A stretch of 29,160 bases of DNA from a virus. Both the position numbers and the translations under genes were made by a program. The notes beneath the pieces are model-generated. The model was not told the origin of the DNA, made no database searches, and saw nothing but the letters and a program-made list of their open reading frames with translations. Numbering within the stretch: the first letter of the stretch is position 1; the number at the start of each line of letters is the position of its first letter. Where the stretch lies: positions 1 to 29,160 of the IMG/VR virus record IMGVR_UViG_3300028925_007496. One strand, given 5' to 3'. Below, piece by piece: positions 24,003-29,160 of this stretch.

Positions 24003-24389
24003 TTATGATTGTTCACAATCTCTATAAAGTATTATCGTTCCACTTATAATTTTAATATAAGTAAAGTCAGCCAGTATCTCAGAACCAGTTTTAAATGAAA
24101 ATCCTGTTGTTAGTTGGAATTCACTTAAAGCACTTAAATTAGTTGCTAAAACAGTTCTGAAATTTGTGTTAGCTAAAGATACAATCTTATAAACATGACT
24201 ATAATCCGTACAATTAGGAACAGAATCTACTAAAGGATTTGCAGCGTCCCATTCTAATGCTCCATCAGGAGTATCACTAAGTACAATCGTTTCACAACCA
24301 CACTTGCCATGACCTTCATAAGCTAAATCTGCACTTAATACAGGCGAAGCGTTATTAGTGATAATTTTTGGTGGATGATATAGAGCCAT
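24003..24389 (-). CDS. Unknown virion-type protein, first gene of late operon
   Basis: 128 residues, beta-rich. The start MALYHPPKIITNNASPVLSADLAYEGHGKCGCETIVLSDTPDGALEWDAANPLV contains a CGC pair and looks like a small structural protein. The second half has strands VYKIVSLANTNFRTVLATNLSALSEFQLTTGFSFKTGSEILADFTYIKIISGTIILYRDCEQS. No domain is recognised; it may be a head decoration or neck protein. It is separated from the next gene (acidic protein) by 33 bp and preceded by the 860-bp gene-poor stretch. Confidence 0.65.
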   Translation of the reverse strand: MALYHPPKIITNNASPVLSADLAYEGHGKCGCETIVLSDTPDGALEWDAANPLVDSVPNCTDYSHVYKIVSLANTNFRTVLATNLSALSEFQLTTGFSFKTGSEILADFTYIKIISGTIILYRDCEQS

Positions 24390-24430
24390 AATCTTTCTTT
24401 CTACAAATAAAGTAAAATATTTTATATATC

Positions 24431-24520
24431 CTAGGAAACTTTAAGAAGTTTTATTAACGTAGCTTTATTCATATCTTTTTCTTTAGCTTTATCTTTAATG
24501 GTATTGCATACCCTTAACAT
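24431..24520 (-). CDS. Possible short peptide gene, 29 residues
   Basis: ATG at 24518-24520, stop TAG at 24431-24433. The product reads MLRVCNTIKDKAKEKDMNKATLIKLLKVS. The 'IKDKAKEKDMNKATLIKLLKVS' stretch has codon use and helix pattern typical of coding DNA, not of the AT-rich noise around it, and faintly recalls the start of an XRE-type helix-turn-helix. It overlaps the end of the 32-residue ORF upstream in another frame, so the two may be pieces of one decayed gene. It ends 41 bp before the first late gene. Confidence 0.35.
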   Translation of the reverse strand: MLRVCNTIKDKAKEKDMNKATLIKLLKVS

Positions 24521-24593
24521 ACCCTATGTTTATTTTGTCTTTTAAATTGATGAATAAACAAGACATATTATATGCATTTGCATTCTTTATCAT
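24495..24593 (-). CDS. Possible leader peptide, 32 residues, with perfect Shine-Dalgarno
   Basis: ATG at 24591-24593, TAA at 24495-24497. The product reads MIKNANAYNMSCLFINLKDK then INIGYVKGMQYH. On the minus strand, AAGGAGGT lies at 24608-24601, 7 nt before the ATG. This is a full match to the anti-Shine-Dalgarno sequence and stands out because other starts here lack one. The peptide has no family I know. It could be a translated leader controlling the late operon, or a remnant of a longer gene that continues in the next frame. Confidence 0.4.
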   Translation of the reverse strand: MIKNANAYNMSCLFINLKDKINIGYVKGMQYH

Positions 24594-25250
24594 TGTTTTT
24601 ACCTCCTTTATATTTACTTGCATATACTTTAGTTTTCAATTTTTTTTATATTTTTTTTTCACTTCCATAAACTGCTGAATATTCCATTTTATTTACTATA
24701 CCTTTGAAATCTTATAGAATATACTGTTGCTCATATCGCAACTAGCATATTTGATAACCTTCTTAAAATAATTATCATGTTTAAATTCAAAATTGGTAAA
24801 TTAACTATACAACTTCTTCCTCCTAAAATAACTTGGAATATCTAATTATGAAATTGGATTTAGAATACTTGCGTGGGTGTATGTGTGGTTAAGAATAGGA
24901 ATTTTCTAAAATTACGGAATTTGCTCCCAAACTTGCAATTTATCTCTTAAAATCAGAATTTTAACACTTTTTGCTGCAAAACTTCATTAAATAATCTTTT
25001 TTAAAACTTTCTGCTGAAAAATTAGGATATAAAGAGGAAAAAAGCAGCTAATTAAAAGAGTTTTCTCTAATTTCTTTTAACTAACTGCAATTAATTTTGA
25101 TTAACAACCGAACAACAAAATCACTACAAATAAAAATGCTATTGTATATTCGTTAAATGGTATCTTGTCAAACTGATTAAAAGTGTTTTATCATAAAAAA
25201 ATGTGTTAATTAGTGCCGAATATTTAGAGGCTTTCAGCGTTTGCCTGTTC

Positions 25251-26492
25251 CTATTGTATATCATATTTGTAAATAGAGCACCCTGTATAGTTATTGTAAA
25301 GTGCGTTTTCTTCTCTGCATACGTCATCACGTTCTTCTACGTATGTACTGCAATCGTCACAGATGTATTCTTCCTCTACCTCTGAGTATCTTATTTCATC
25401 CTCATGGGTTGTACAGTCGCAACATTCGCATACCGTTCCGCTGTCGTTCTCGTCCTCTCCTTCTGTACTTGTGCAACAAATAAAGTCATTATCTCCTGAA
25501 TTAGAATTTATAAACCATTTTCCTGAATGTCTGCCAATACTTTGGAATGTGTCCGAATACGGGAAGCTCTCAAAATCATCAGAATCGAAATCTAAAATAA
25601 TAGGCTTCAATAATATTTTCTCTTTGCTTCTTTCCGTTTCTACATCTCTGTAAATTGGTTGTTCGTCTTTGTCGTTTCTGCCTGTGTTTATTGTTTCAGT
25701 AACTATCTTGCGCTTAACATCTCTGAATACCTGAATATTAAATTTTTCTTGTATATTTTTAATTACTGAAGTATCTAATGAATCAGTAAATTTACAACCA
25801 AAACCAAAAGTCAAAATATCTTTGTCTTTTTCTTTGCCCATTAGGTTTGTCAATACTTCAGTAATTAGCTTCTTTTGGTACTCTTTGCGTATTTCATTAT
25901 CTCCATTAACTGAGGTTTGTTCGTAACTATTATCTAACCAGTAATTATTAGTGTCCTTATCGTACCAAAGTAGGGAACGAATCAAAACTGTGTCTTCTTC
26001 ATCTGTTAAGGTTGCTAACTGTAAATTTTCTGTCTTATCGTACACTTCAAACCAGCTCTGGTAAGCTCTGGCCATACAACCAACAACTGATGCTGTATTA
26101 TAAACTCTGCTAATATCTGAACCGCTAAATAACACTAATTTGGTTTTTAAATTGCTTATGAAGTCCCTTGTGAATTGTTCTGACAAACTATTAAAAAGTG
26201 TAGTCTTGTTGGTCGGTGCTATTATCATACTGTCTAAAAATTTACTAGGCTTAACTGCTGTAAAATATTTTTCTCTTTGCTCTGTATCATTAGGCTTTAA
26301 TTTAAAACCTTTAATATTCTCCTGTAATTTTTCTATTCTGTCAGACTTAATATATGATATTTTTGTACTGTTGCCTTTCATTCTTTTTATATGTAAATAT
26401 TCTTTTTTGAAGTCAGGATTCAGCGTAAAGCCTAAATTTGTAAAAATTAATTGATAATCTTTAATAAGTTTATTGAGTGTTTTTGTTTTCAT
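25251..26492 (-). CDS. Phage protein with central CMA/LLW motif and zinc-type C-terminus
   Basis: 413 residues. The central region has Val-Val-Gly-Cys139-Met-Ala-Arg followed by FEVYDKTENLQLATLTDEED and IRSLLWYDK...NYWLDNSYEQTS. This resembles uncharacterised proteins found in many phages in which a 'SCM' motif is followed by a sheet of 'fe.Y..n......L......i.gRaLlW....yldriY'. The C-terminal 80 residues are rich in Cys and acid residues: ICCTS near 338, VCECCDCTTH near 355-362, EEEYICDDCSTYVEERDDVC, and TGC near 405. They look like one or two zinc knuckles of a kind seen in phage proteins (CxxC...EYxCxxC). The role is unknown; binding of nucleic acid or of a host protein is possible. It is 2 bp after the 47-residue gene. 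Confidence 0.7.
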   Translation of the reverse strand: MKTKTLNKLIKDYQLIFTNLGFTLNPDFKKEYLHIKRMKGNSTKISYIKSDRIEKLQENIKGFKLKPNDTEQREKYFTAVKPSKFLDSMIIAPTNKTTLFNSLSEQFTRDFISNLKTKLVLFSGSDISRVYNTASVVGCMARAYQSWFEVYDKTENLQLATLTDEEDTVLIRSLLWYDKDTNNYWLDNSYEQTSVNGDNEIRKEYQKKLITEVLTNLMGKEKDKDILTFGFGCKFTDSLDTSVIKNIQEKFNIQVFRDVKRKIVTETINTGRNDKDEQPIYRDVETERSKEKILLKPIILDFDSDDFESFPYSDTFQSIGRHSGKWFINSNSGDNDFICCTSTEGEDENDSGTVCECCDCTTHEDEIRYSEVEEEYICDDCSTYVEERDDVCREENALYNNYTGCSIYKYDIQ

Positions 26493-26494
26493 TG

Positions 26495-26638
26495 TTAATA
26501 TATTAAGTTAGTAAATATGATGACAAACCCTGTTGCAATTAATAAGGCTGTTGCTGTCCCTATTGCAAATGTTATTGCTTCTGCAATTACATCTGTAAAA
26601 GTTTTGTTTTCTGTAAAAATTGTTTTTTTGTTTTTCAT
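26495..26638 (-). CDS. Small membrane protein, 47 residues
   Basis: ATG at 26636-26638, TAA at 26495-26497. The sequence begins MKNKKTIFTENKTFTDVIAEAITFAIG, followed by one long hydrophobic helix (about residues 24-43) ending FTNLIY. The NKTFTDVIAEAI segment before a Gly-Thr-Ala-Thr helix recurs in short membrane proteins of Bacteroidota phages. It is the first gene after the hammerhead-like cleavage site and is separated from the 413-residue gene by 2 bp. The A-rich AATTTTAAAAAG before its ATG is like other starts here. Function unknown. Confidence 0.65.
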   Translation of the reverse strand: MKNKKTIFTENKTFTDVIAEAITFAIGTATALLIATGFVIIFTNLIY

Positions 26639-26659
26639 CTTTTTAAAATTTAGTTAGTT

Positions 26660-26711
26660 AGTAAAAGACGCTTCTCAGCGTTTCGGACTTTTAGTCCTCG
26701 TCAGTTTTACT
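26660..26711 (-). ncRNA. Hammerhead ribozyme (type I topology)
   Basis: On the minus strand the conserved core is complete. CUGACGA at 26704-26698 fits CUGANGA. Helix II pairs 26697-26693 (GGACU) with 26689-26685 (AGUCC) around AAA. GAAA follows at 26684-26681. Helix III pairs CGCU 26680-26677 with AGCG 26672-26669, capped by a GAGA tetraloop (GNRA class). The cleavage triplet GUC is 26669-26667, so the cut falls between 26667 and 26666. Helix I pairs AGUAAAA 26711-26705 with UUUUACU 26666-26660, seven pairs without mismatch. RNA ends enter through helix I. Every known invariant core base is present. It sits between the 75-residue and 47-residue genes, in transcript sense. Confidence 0.93.
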
Positions 26712-26934
26712 TTTTTGCATCTTCACACATAGCAAAAATTTCTATAGCTTCCTCCGTCAACTTATTGTTTTGCTCAATTAATAATTTTGTCCTAATTTCA
26801 AGTACTATGAAGGGTAACACAACCGCTACGCACTTATGTTCTTTATTATAACCAACCGCCAAACCGATTAATTTCTCAAAGTTTGCAATTATTGTTATTT
26901 CTTTTTTGCTAGTTGTAATTTTGAATTTTTCCAC
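26707..26934 (-). CDS. Unknown 75-residue protein upstream of the ribozyme
   Basis: 75 residues, starting with GTG at 26934; no in-frame ATG precedes it before a stop at about 26961. Sequence: MEKFKITTSKKEITIIANFEKLIGLAVGYNKEHKCVAVVLPFIVLEIRTKLLIEQNNKLTEEAIEIFAMCEDAKK. Strand-rich first half, helical second half, no recognised domain. It is the first gene after the TATCTTTG promoter (about 30-nt leader), and its stop codon TAA (26709-26707) lies in helix I of the ribozyme. An early regulatory or host-takeover protein would fit such a position, but nothing in the sequence proves it. Confidence 0.65.
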   Translation of the reverse strand: MEKFKITTSKKEITIIANFEKLIGLAVGYNKEHKCVAVVLPFIVLEIRTKLLIEQNNKLTEEAIEIFAMCEDAKK

Positions 26935-26969
26935 TTTATTATGTTTTTGTTTTATGTCTTATGACTGTG

Positions 26970-27003
26970 CAAAGATAACAATTAATTACATAAACAATAC
27001 AAA
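26970..27003 (-). promoter_or_regulatory. Bacteroidota-type promoter
   Basis: Minus-strand TATCTTTG at 26977-26970 is a full match to the Bacteroidota -7 consensus TAnnTTTG. Upstream, TTTG at 27003-27000 (22-bp spacer) or TTG at 26997-26995 (17-bp spacer) could serve as the -33 element; both lie in the accepted spacing range. Transcription would start near 26963, about 30 nt before the GTG of the 75-residue gene. The host sigma factor would read it, so this is likely an early or host-dependent promoter. Confidence 0.78.
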
Positions 27004-27021
27004 TTATTTAAAAGTTTTGAT

Positions 27022-27040
27022 ATTTAGAACCATTCTAAAT
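27022..27040. promoter_or_regulatory. Perfect 8-bp dyad upstream of the promoter
   Basis: ATTTAGAA-CCA-TTCTAAAT is a perfect inverted repeat of 8 bp with a 3-bp spacer. It lies about 19-40 bp upstream of the -33 element, at about -60 to -78 from the expected start. A dimeric regulator could bind there, as activator or repressor. The small HTH protein at 27486-27686 is a nearby candidate. AT-rich sequence makes short dyads common, but an uninterrupted 8-bp arm is uncommon. Confidence 0.45.
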
Positions 27041-27196
27041 AAGGATAATTTATGTATATATTGAACGCGAATAATAAAATATTTGAATTGACAATAACAA
27101 AAAGTAATTATTTTTTATTATGTTAAATTGTGAAAGTCTGAAAAATCTTTAAGAAAATTACACTAAGGGAGGGGAGAAGTCAATTAATCTACCTTT

Positions 27197-27342
27197 ATAT
27201 ACAGCCCTAGCAGTTTCAAGGCTCTGGCAGTTTCAACAGGTTTGGCGGTTTCAACAGGTTCAAAAAAATTTTGGTCAAAAAAAAATTTTGAAAAATAAAA
27301 AAAATAAAAAATAATTTTAATATACAGCCCTAGCAGTTTCAA
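27197..27342. repeat. Short repeats flanking a pure A/T tract, origin-like
   Basis: Two identical 23-bp copies of atatacagccctagcagtttcaa lie at 27197-27219 and 27320-27342. Between them, two 18-bp tandem units (27226-27243 ggcagtttcaacaggttt and 27244-27261 ggcggtttcaacaggttc, 16 of 18 equal) follow a shorter related unit at 27209-27225. From 27262 to 27319 the sequence is nearly all A and T, in long A runs with a repeated caaaaaaattttg-like element. Iteron-like repeats beside an easily melted tract is the layout of a replication origin. It also fits a binding array for a regulator. It lies between the early terminator and the middle promoter. Confidence 0.6.
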
Positions 27343-27404
27343 CAGGTATTTTGCGGTTGTATAATATGGCATGTTAACGAAACATAATCTTAAAATTTTC
27401 GTAT

Positions 27405-27443
27405 AAAAAAAATAGCCAGACGCATTATGAGCACTCTGACTAT
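27405..27443 (-). terminator. Intrinsic terminator of the right-hand operon
   Basis: On the minus strand 27443-27435 (AUAGUCAGA) pairs with 27420-27412 (UCUGGCUAU), nine pairs with one U-G, around a 14-nt loop. Eight U residues end it (27412-27405, the first also being the last stem base). It lies 42 bp after the HTH gene. A smaller 5-bp hairpin (AAGCG/CGCTT, 27462-27480) lies just before it. It closes the block of small genes from the right. Confidence 0.85.
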
Positions 27444-27485
27444 TCTTTAACCAACTAAAACAAGCGTTATGAAGTCGCTTTCTCT

Positions 27486-27686
27486 TTAGAGTTTTATATA
27501 TGTTTTATACCTAAGTATCTTATTTACGATTGATTGGCTTACAGCGTACTTAATGGCTAACTGTGCTTGTGTGAACGCACCTGTTTCGTACTCTAACCTA
27601 ATGTTTTGTGCTTCTGCAAAAGTGAACTTACGCTTTGCATACCCACCACCCCTCATGTCTTTTCTTTCGTATATGTTTATGCTCAT
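27486..27686 (-). CDS. Small helix-turn-helix DNA-binding protein
   Basis: 66 residues. After a basic start (MSINIYERKDMRGGGYAKRKFTFAEAQ), residues about 28-62 read NIRLEYETGAFTQAQLAIKYAVSQSIVNKILRYKTY. This is a clear helix-turn-helix: helix FTQAQLAIKYA, turn VS, recognition helix QSIVNKILRYKTY. Such domains occur in phage regulators and in the DNA-binding modules of HNH homing nucleases. Here it stands alone, so a repressor or activator is most likely. ATG overlaps the stop of the VRR-NUC gene by 4 bp (ATGA). It is the last gene before the terminator, and the repeat array and dyad are next to it. Confidence 0.78.
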   Translation of the reverse strand: MSINIYERKDMRGGGYAKRKFTFAEAQNIRLEYETGAFTQAQLAIKYAVSQSIVNKILRYKTYIKL

Positions 27687-28075
27687 ATCTTTTTATTAAA
27701 GTAATCATCTATCGTTTGCATACTCTCGTCTATCCCTTTAGTAACTCTTGCACAATACCCTACTTCGTTTAAGTATGCTATCCATTCTTTCTGTTCTTTA
27801 GTTGGGTAAGATTTCTTGTCCTTCTTTATTTCTAAGAACAATCCATGATATACCCCCCCCCTCTTAGTACCCCCCTCCCCATCTACTCCTCTCTCCATAG
27901 GGAAACAGATCTGTAGGTCAGGGAATCCTTTTACATATCCAGTAGCTTTAGCTTTGACTGCCTGCTTAAAGGATGTTCTTATTCCCCCAAGACTAGCGCA
28001 ATACTTTACTTTAGGATGCTTCAGTTGGAGATACCTTACGACTCCTTTTTGTACTTCTTCTTCTTGATTTCTCAA
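27683..28075 (-). CDS. VRR-NUC domain nuclease
   Basis: 130 residues, starting at a TTG (28075). The sequence fits the VRR-NUC family of PD-(D/E)xK nucleases: RNQEEEVQKGVVRYLQLKHPKVKY (start helix with Glu), ASLGGIRTS, KGFPDLQI with Asp53, then GLFLEIKKDKKSYPTKEQKEWIAYLNEVGYCARV with Glu82, Lys84 and Gln95. It acts on branched or linear DNA, probably in replication, recombination or head packaging. It overlaps the upstream membrane protein gene by 65 bp and the downstream HTH gene by 4 bp. Spacing between Asp53 and Glu82 is long because of a Gly-rich insert (ERGVDGEGGTKRGGVY). Confidence 0.88.
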   Translation of the reverse strand: MRNQEEEVQKGVVRYLQLKHPKVKYCASLGGIRTSFKQAVKAKATGYVKGFPDLQICFPMERGVDGEGGTKRGGVYHGLFLEIKKDKKSYPTKEQKEWIAYLNEVGYCARVTKGIDESMQTIDDYFNKKI

Positions 28076-28256
28076 CTGTCTTTGATTTAATTAACCCTTT
28101 GATTTCTGAACGAACATCCATCATCTTGTTATACACCTTTATCTCTAGTGTATCTACATCAAGACTAAGCTCAGTCAATTCTTCTTGAATTTCCTTTAGC
28201 CTTAAGTTAAGATAGATACAATAAAAACCAAGAACAACAAATAATATTGCTACCAT
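28011..28256 (-). CDS. Membrane-anchored coiled-coil protein
   Basis: 81 residues. Residues 1-17 are a membrane helix (MVAILFVVLGFYCIYLN), then a heptad coiled coil (LRLKEIQEELTELSLDVDTLEIKVYNKMMDVRSEIKGLI), then a basic tail (KSKTVEKSRRRSTKRSRKVSP). The layout is like an inner membrane spanin or an anchor protein, but the basic tail and its place among early genes argue against lysis. The final 65 bp overlap the VRR-NUC gene in another frame, so the basic tail is shared coding space with the start of the nuclease. Confidence 0.68.
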   Translation of the reverse strand: MVAILFVVLGFYCIYLNLRLKEIQEELTELSLDVDTLEIKVYNKMMDVRSEIKGLIKSKTVEKSRRRSTKRSRKVSPTEAS

Positions 28257-28267
28257 AATAATAATTT

Positions 28268-28507
28268 TTAATAAACTGTTTCCCCATATTGACCTTCAAC
28301 ATAGATGCTTTTAAATATAATATCCAAATCTTTATGCTTTGATTTAATTCTTGTAATTATCTTTTCCATTATTCTTTCATCTTTCTTTATCAGCTCTACA
28401 TCATTAGTTAAAGCAAATGTATCAATTATTTTGAACTGACGATTCCTTATTGAACCTTTCTTGCGGTAACCATACTCTATGATAACCCTATAGATAGGGC
28501 TAGACAA
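28268..28507 (-). CDS. Unknown 79-residue protein, TTG start
   Basis: 79 residues: it opens SSPIYRVIIEYGYRKKGSIRNRQFKIIDTFALTNDVELIKKDERIMEKIITRI and ends HKDLDIIFKSIYVEGQYGETVY. The only start before the conserved-looking body is a TTG (28507), overlapping the end of the DUF3310 gene by 8 bp. No known domain. The alternating strand and helix pattern suggests a compact alpha/beta protein. It is packed in the early cluster, 11 bp before the coiled-coil membrane gene. Confidence 0.6.
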   Translation of the reverse strand: MSSPIYRVIIEYGYRKKGSIRNRQFKIIDTFALTNDVELIKKDERIMEKIITRIKSKHKDLDIIFKSIYVEGQYGETVY

Positions 28508-28769
28508 CCTCTTTAATTTTCTCTAACTCAAATTCTAAATGAGCTATTGCCTTGATAATGCACTCGTTAGGTTTTGAGTGTTTCTTTTCTGCTCTTAGTA
28601 AATAGGTAACAGCAGTTCCAATGTTGTATGATAAATCAAATCCTGATACAACCTTCCTTGCTTCATATCCATTATTACCTATGTAGTAATGAGGTATTCT
28701 CTCGTCCCCCTCTATATCTACCTCCCTCCAATTAGAGATTGTGTTTTCAGTATTATTTTTTCTGCTCAT
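28500..28769 (-). CDS. DUF3310 protein
   Basis: 89 residues. HYYIGNNGYEARKVVSGFDLSYNIGTAVTYLLRAEKKHSKPNECIIKAIAHLEFELEKI follows the DUF3310 pattern (HY...GYEa..v......f..G.av.Yl.RaekK......di.KAi..le.e). In T7 the related part of gp1.7 is linked to nucleotide metabolism, and DUF3310 proteins are often found beside replication genes. The short N-terminus (MSRKNNTENTISNWREVDIEGDERIP) is likely a linker. It overlaps the upstream membrane gene by 17 bp and the downstream one by 8 bp. Confidence 0.82.
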   Translation of the reverse strand: MSRKNNTENTISNWREVDIEGDERIPHYYIGNNGYEARKVVSGFDLSYNIGTAVTYLLRAEKKHSKPNECIIKAIAHLEFELEKIKEVV

Positions 28770-28989
28770 TTTGTTTTTGTATTTCGCTATAAGTTCTGTT
28801 TCTATCGTGTGCTAGTCCTCCTGTCCTAGTTACTACTTTATCTCTCTTATCTATCTTATCCATTTCTTCTATTCTCCACAAAATCTTTTCATTTTGTCTA
28901 TCTCTTATCTTTCTTTCAATCATACTCATGAATATAATCATAACAATTATCAAGGCAACAAAACACATTATCATTTTAAATATCATCAT
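28753..28989 (-). CDS. Small membrane-anchored protein, 78 residues
   Basis: 78 residues with one N-terminal membrane helix (about residues 3-23, IFKMIMCFVALIIVMIIFMSM), then a charged cytosolic tail rich in Arg, Lys, Glu and Asp (IERKIRDRQNEKILWRIEEMDKIDKRDK). Two start codons in a row (ATGATG, 28989-28984). It overlaps the upstream truncated gene by 4 bp (ATGA) and the DUF3310 gene by 17 bp. No family known; a host-membrane accessory protein is a guess. Confidence 0.62.
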   Translation of the reverse strand: MMIFKMIMCFVALIIVMIIFMSMIERKIRDRQNEKILWRIEEMDKIDKRDKVVTRTGGLAHDRNRTYSEIQKQNEQKK

Positions 28990-29160
28990 TGTGTTAAGAT
29001 TTTTAATAATTGATTTGAAGTATATATTCTATCATCCCCATCATAATTTTCATATATCATTGTAAAGTTGTCATCTTTCCAAGTCCACAAAGCCCTGACA
29101 TTCTTTTTGATATTATCTTTTAATATCCATTTAATTGTTTTGTATGTTCTTTTTTCTTCC
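28986..29160 (-). CDS. Truncated gene at right edge, C-terminal 57 residues
   Basis: An open frame enters from the right edge and stops with TGA at 28986-28988, overlapping the next ATG in an ATGA junction. Visible residues: EEKRTYKTIKWILKDNIKKN, then VRALWTWKDDNFTMIYENYD, then GDDRIYTSNQLLKILTQ. No recognised domain. The ATGA coupling and packed order suggest a real gene. The beginning lies outside the window. Confidence 0.6.
   Translation of the reverse strand, partial: EEKRTYKTIKWILKDNIKKNVRALWTWKDDNFTMIYENYDGDDRIYTSNQLLKILTQ

Larger units (their letters stand above)
24390..25250 (-). other. Gene-poor AT-rich stretch before the late operon
   Basis: About 860 bp with no ORF of normal length. 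It contains the two tiny ORFs described above, short AT-only palindromes (for example AATTTT-CT-AAAATT at 24901-24914), a 5-bp hairpin GTTGC/GCAAC at 24726-24742, and two loosely similar stretches around 24966-24985 and 25004-25023 (gctgcaaaactt and gctgaaaaatt). No clear TAnnTTTG promoter on the minus strand and no clear terminator after the 413-residue gene were seen. It probably holds the late control region, possibly with a phage-specific promoter that I cannot recognise. Confidence 0.5.

Noticed and set aside
24550-24678. A plus-strand 42-residue hydrophobic ORF starting MNKQDILYAF
   Set aside because: It is opposite to all other genes, in T-rich DNA that gives Phe, Ile and Tyr by chance, with no ribosome-binding site, and it overlaps a minus-strand ORF with a perfect one.
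24699-24706. TACCTTTG on the plus strand matching the -7 box
   Set aside because: No TTG at the right distance upstream and no plus-strand gene follows.
25139-25330. A 63-residue minus-strand ORF overlapping the end of the 413-residue gene
   Set aside because: Mostly in another frame inside a clear gene, no family-like features and no start signal.
27184-27372. A 62-residue minus-strand ORF across the repeat region, with repeated LLKLLGLYIK and PVETA
   Set aside because: The repeats in the peptide are just the DNA repeats read through, the middle is a poly-Phe and Tyr run from the A/T tract, and it lies after a terminator with no start signal. Treated as non-coding repeat DNA.

Overview
The window is a 29 kb piece of a tailed double-stranded DNA phage or prophage genome (siphovirus-like: long tape measure, no sheath or baseplate set seen). 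It is AT-rich and every convincing gene lies on the minus strand, so transcription runs from right to left. The host is probably a member of the Bacteroidota, most likely a flavobacterium. Three things point there: a TATCTTTG -7 box of the TAnnTTTG type at 26970-26977, start codons mostly preceded by A-rich sequence rather than Shine-Dalgarno sites, and a secreted protein with an '...ASAQ' signal-peptide end. No integrase, tRNA, CRISPR array or insertion sequence was seen, so temperate or lytic lifestyle cannot be decided.

Right part (29160 to 27405): a block of small, tightly packed and overlapping genes. These are a truncated gene at the edge, two membrane-anchored small proteins, a DUF3310 protein, a VRR-NUC nuclease and a small helix-turn-helix protein. 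The block ends in an intrinsic terminator at 27405-27443. Next comes a gene-free stretch of about 470 bp with short tandem repeats around a nearly pure A/T tract (origin-like), a perfect dyad, and a Bacteroidota-type promoter.

Middle (26934 to 25251): the promoter drives a 75-residue unknown protein, a 47-residue membrane protein and a 413-residue cysteine-rich protein. Between the first two genes, at 26660-26711 on the minus strand, the sequence matches the hammerhead self-cleaving ribozyme at every conserved position, with three fully paired helices. The stop codon of the upstream gene lies inside helix I. This is the strongest non-coding signal in the window.

Gene-poor gap (25250 to 24390): about 860 bp, AT-rich, with two tiny overlapping ORFs near its end. 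One of them has a perfect AAGGAGGT ribosome-binding site.

Late region (24389 to 240): one long run of virion and lysis genes ending in a textbook terminator at 241-272. The order is small virion-type proteins, terminase small and large subunits, tail chaperone-like genes, tail terminator with a lectin-like domain, two large tail proteins, a receptor-binding candidate, a tail completion protein, tape measure, zinc-ribbon-like small proteins, an HTH protein, ClpP-like prohead protease with scaffold, major capsid, tail-tube candidate, portal, connector, head-fibre-type proteins, then DUF5675, an outer-membrane-type protein and a holin-like protein. The tail module therefore precedes the head module, and portal follows capsid, which is unlike the usual terminase-portal-protease-capsid order. 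A last gene starts beyond the terminator and runs off the left edge.
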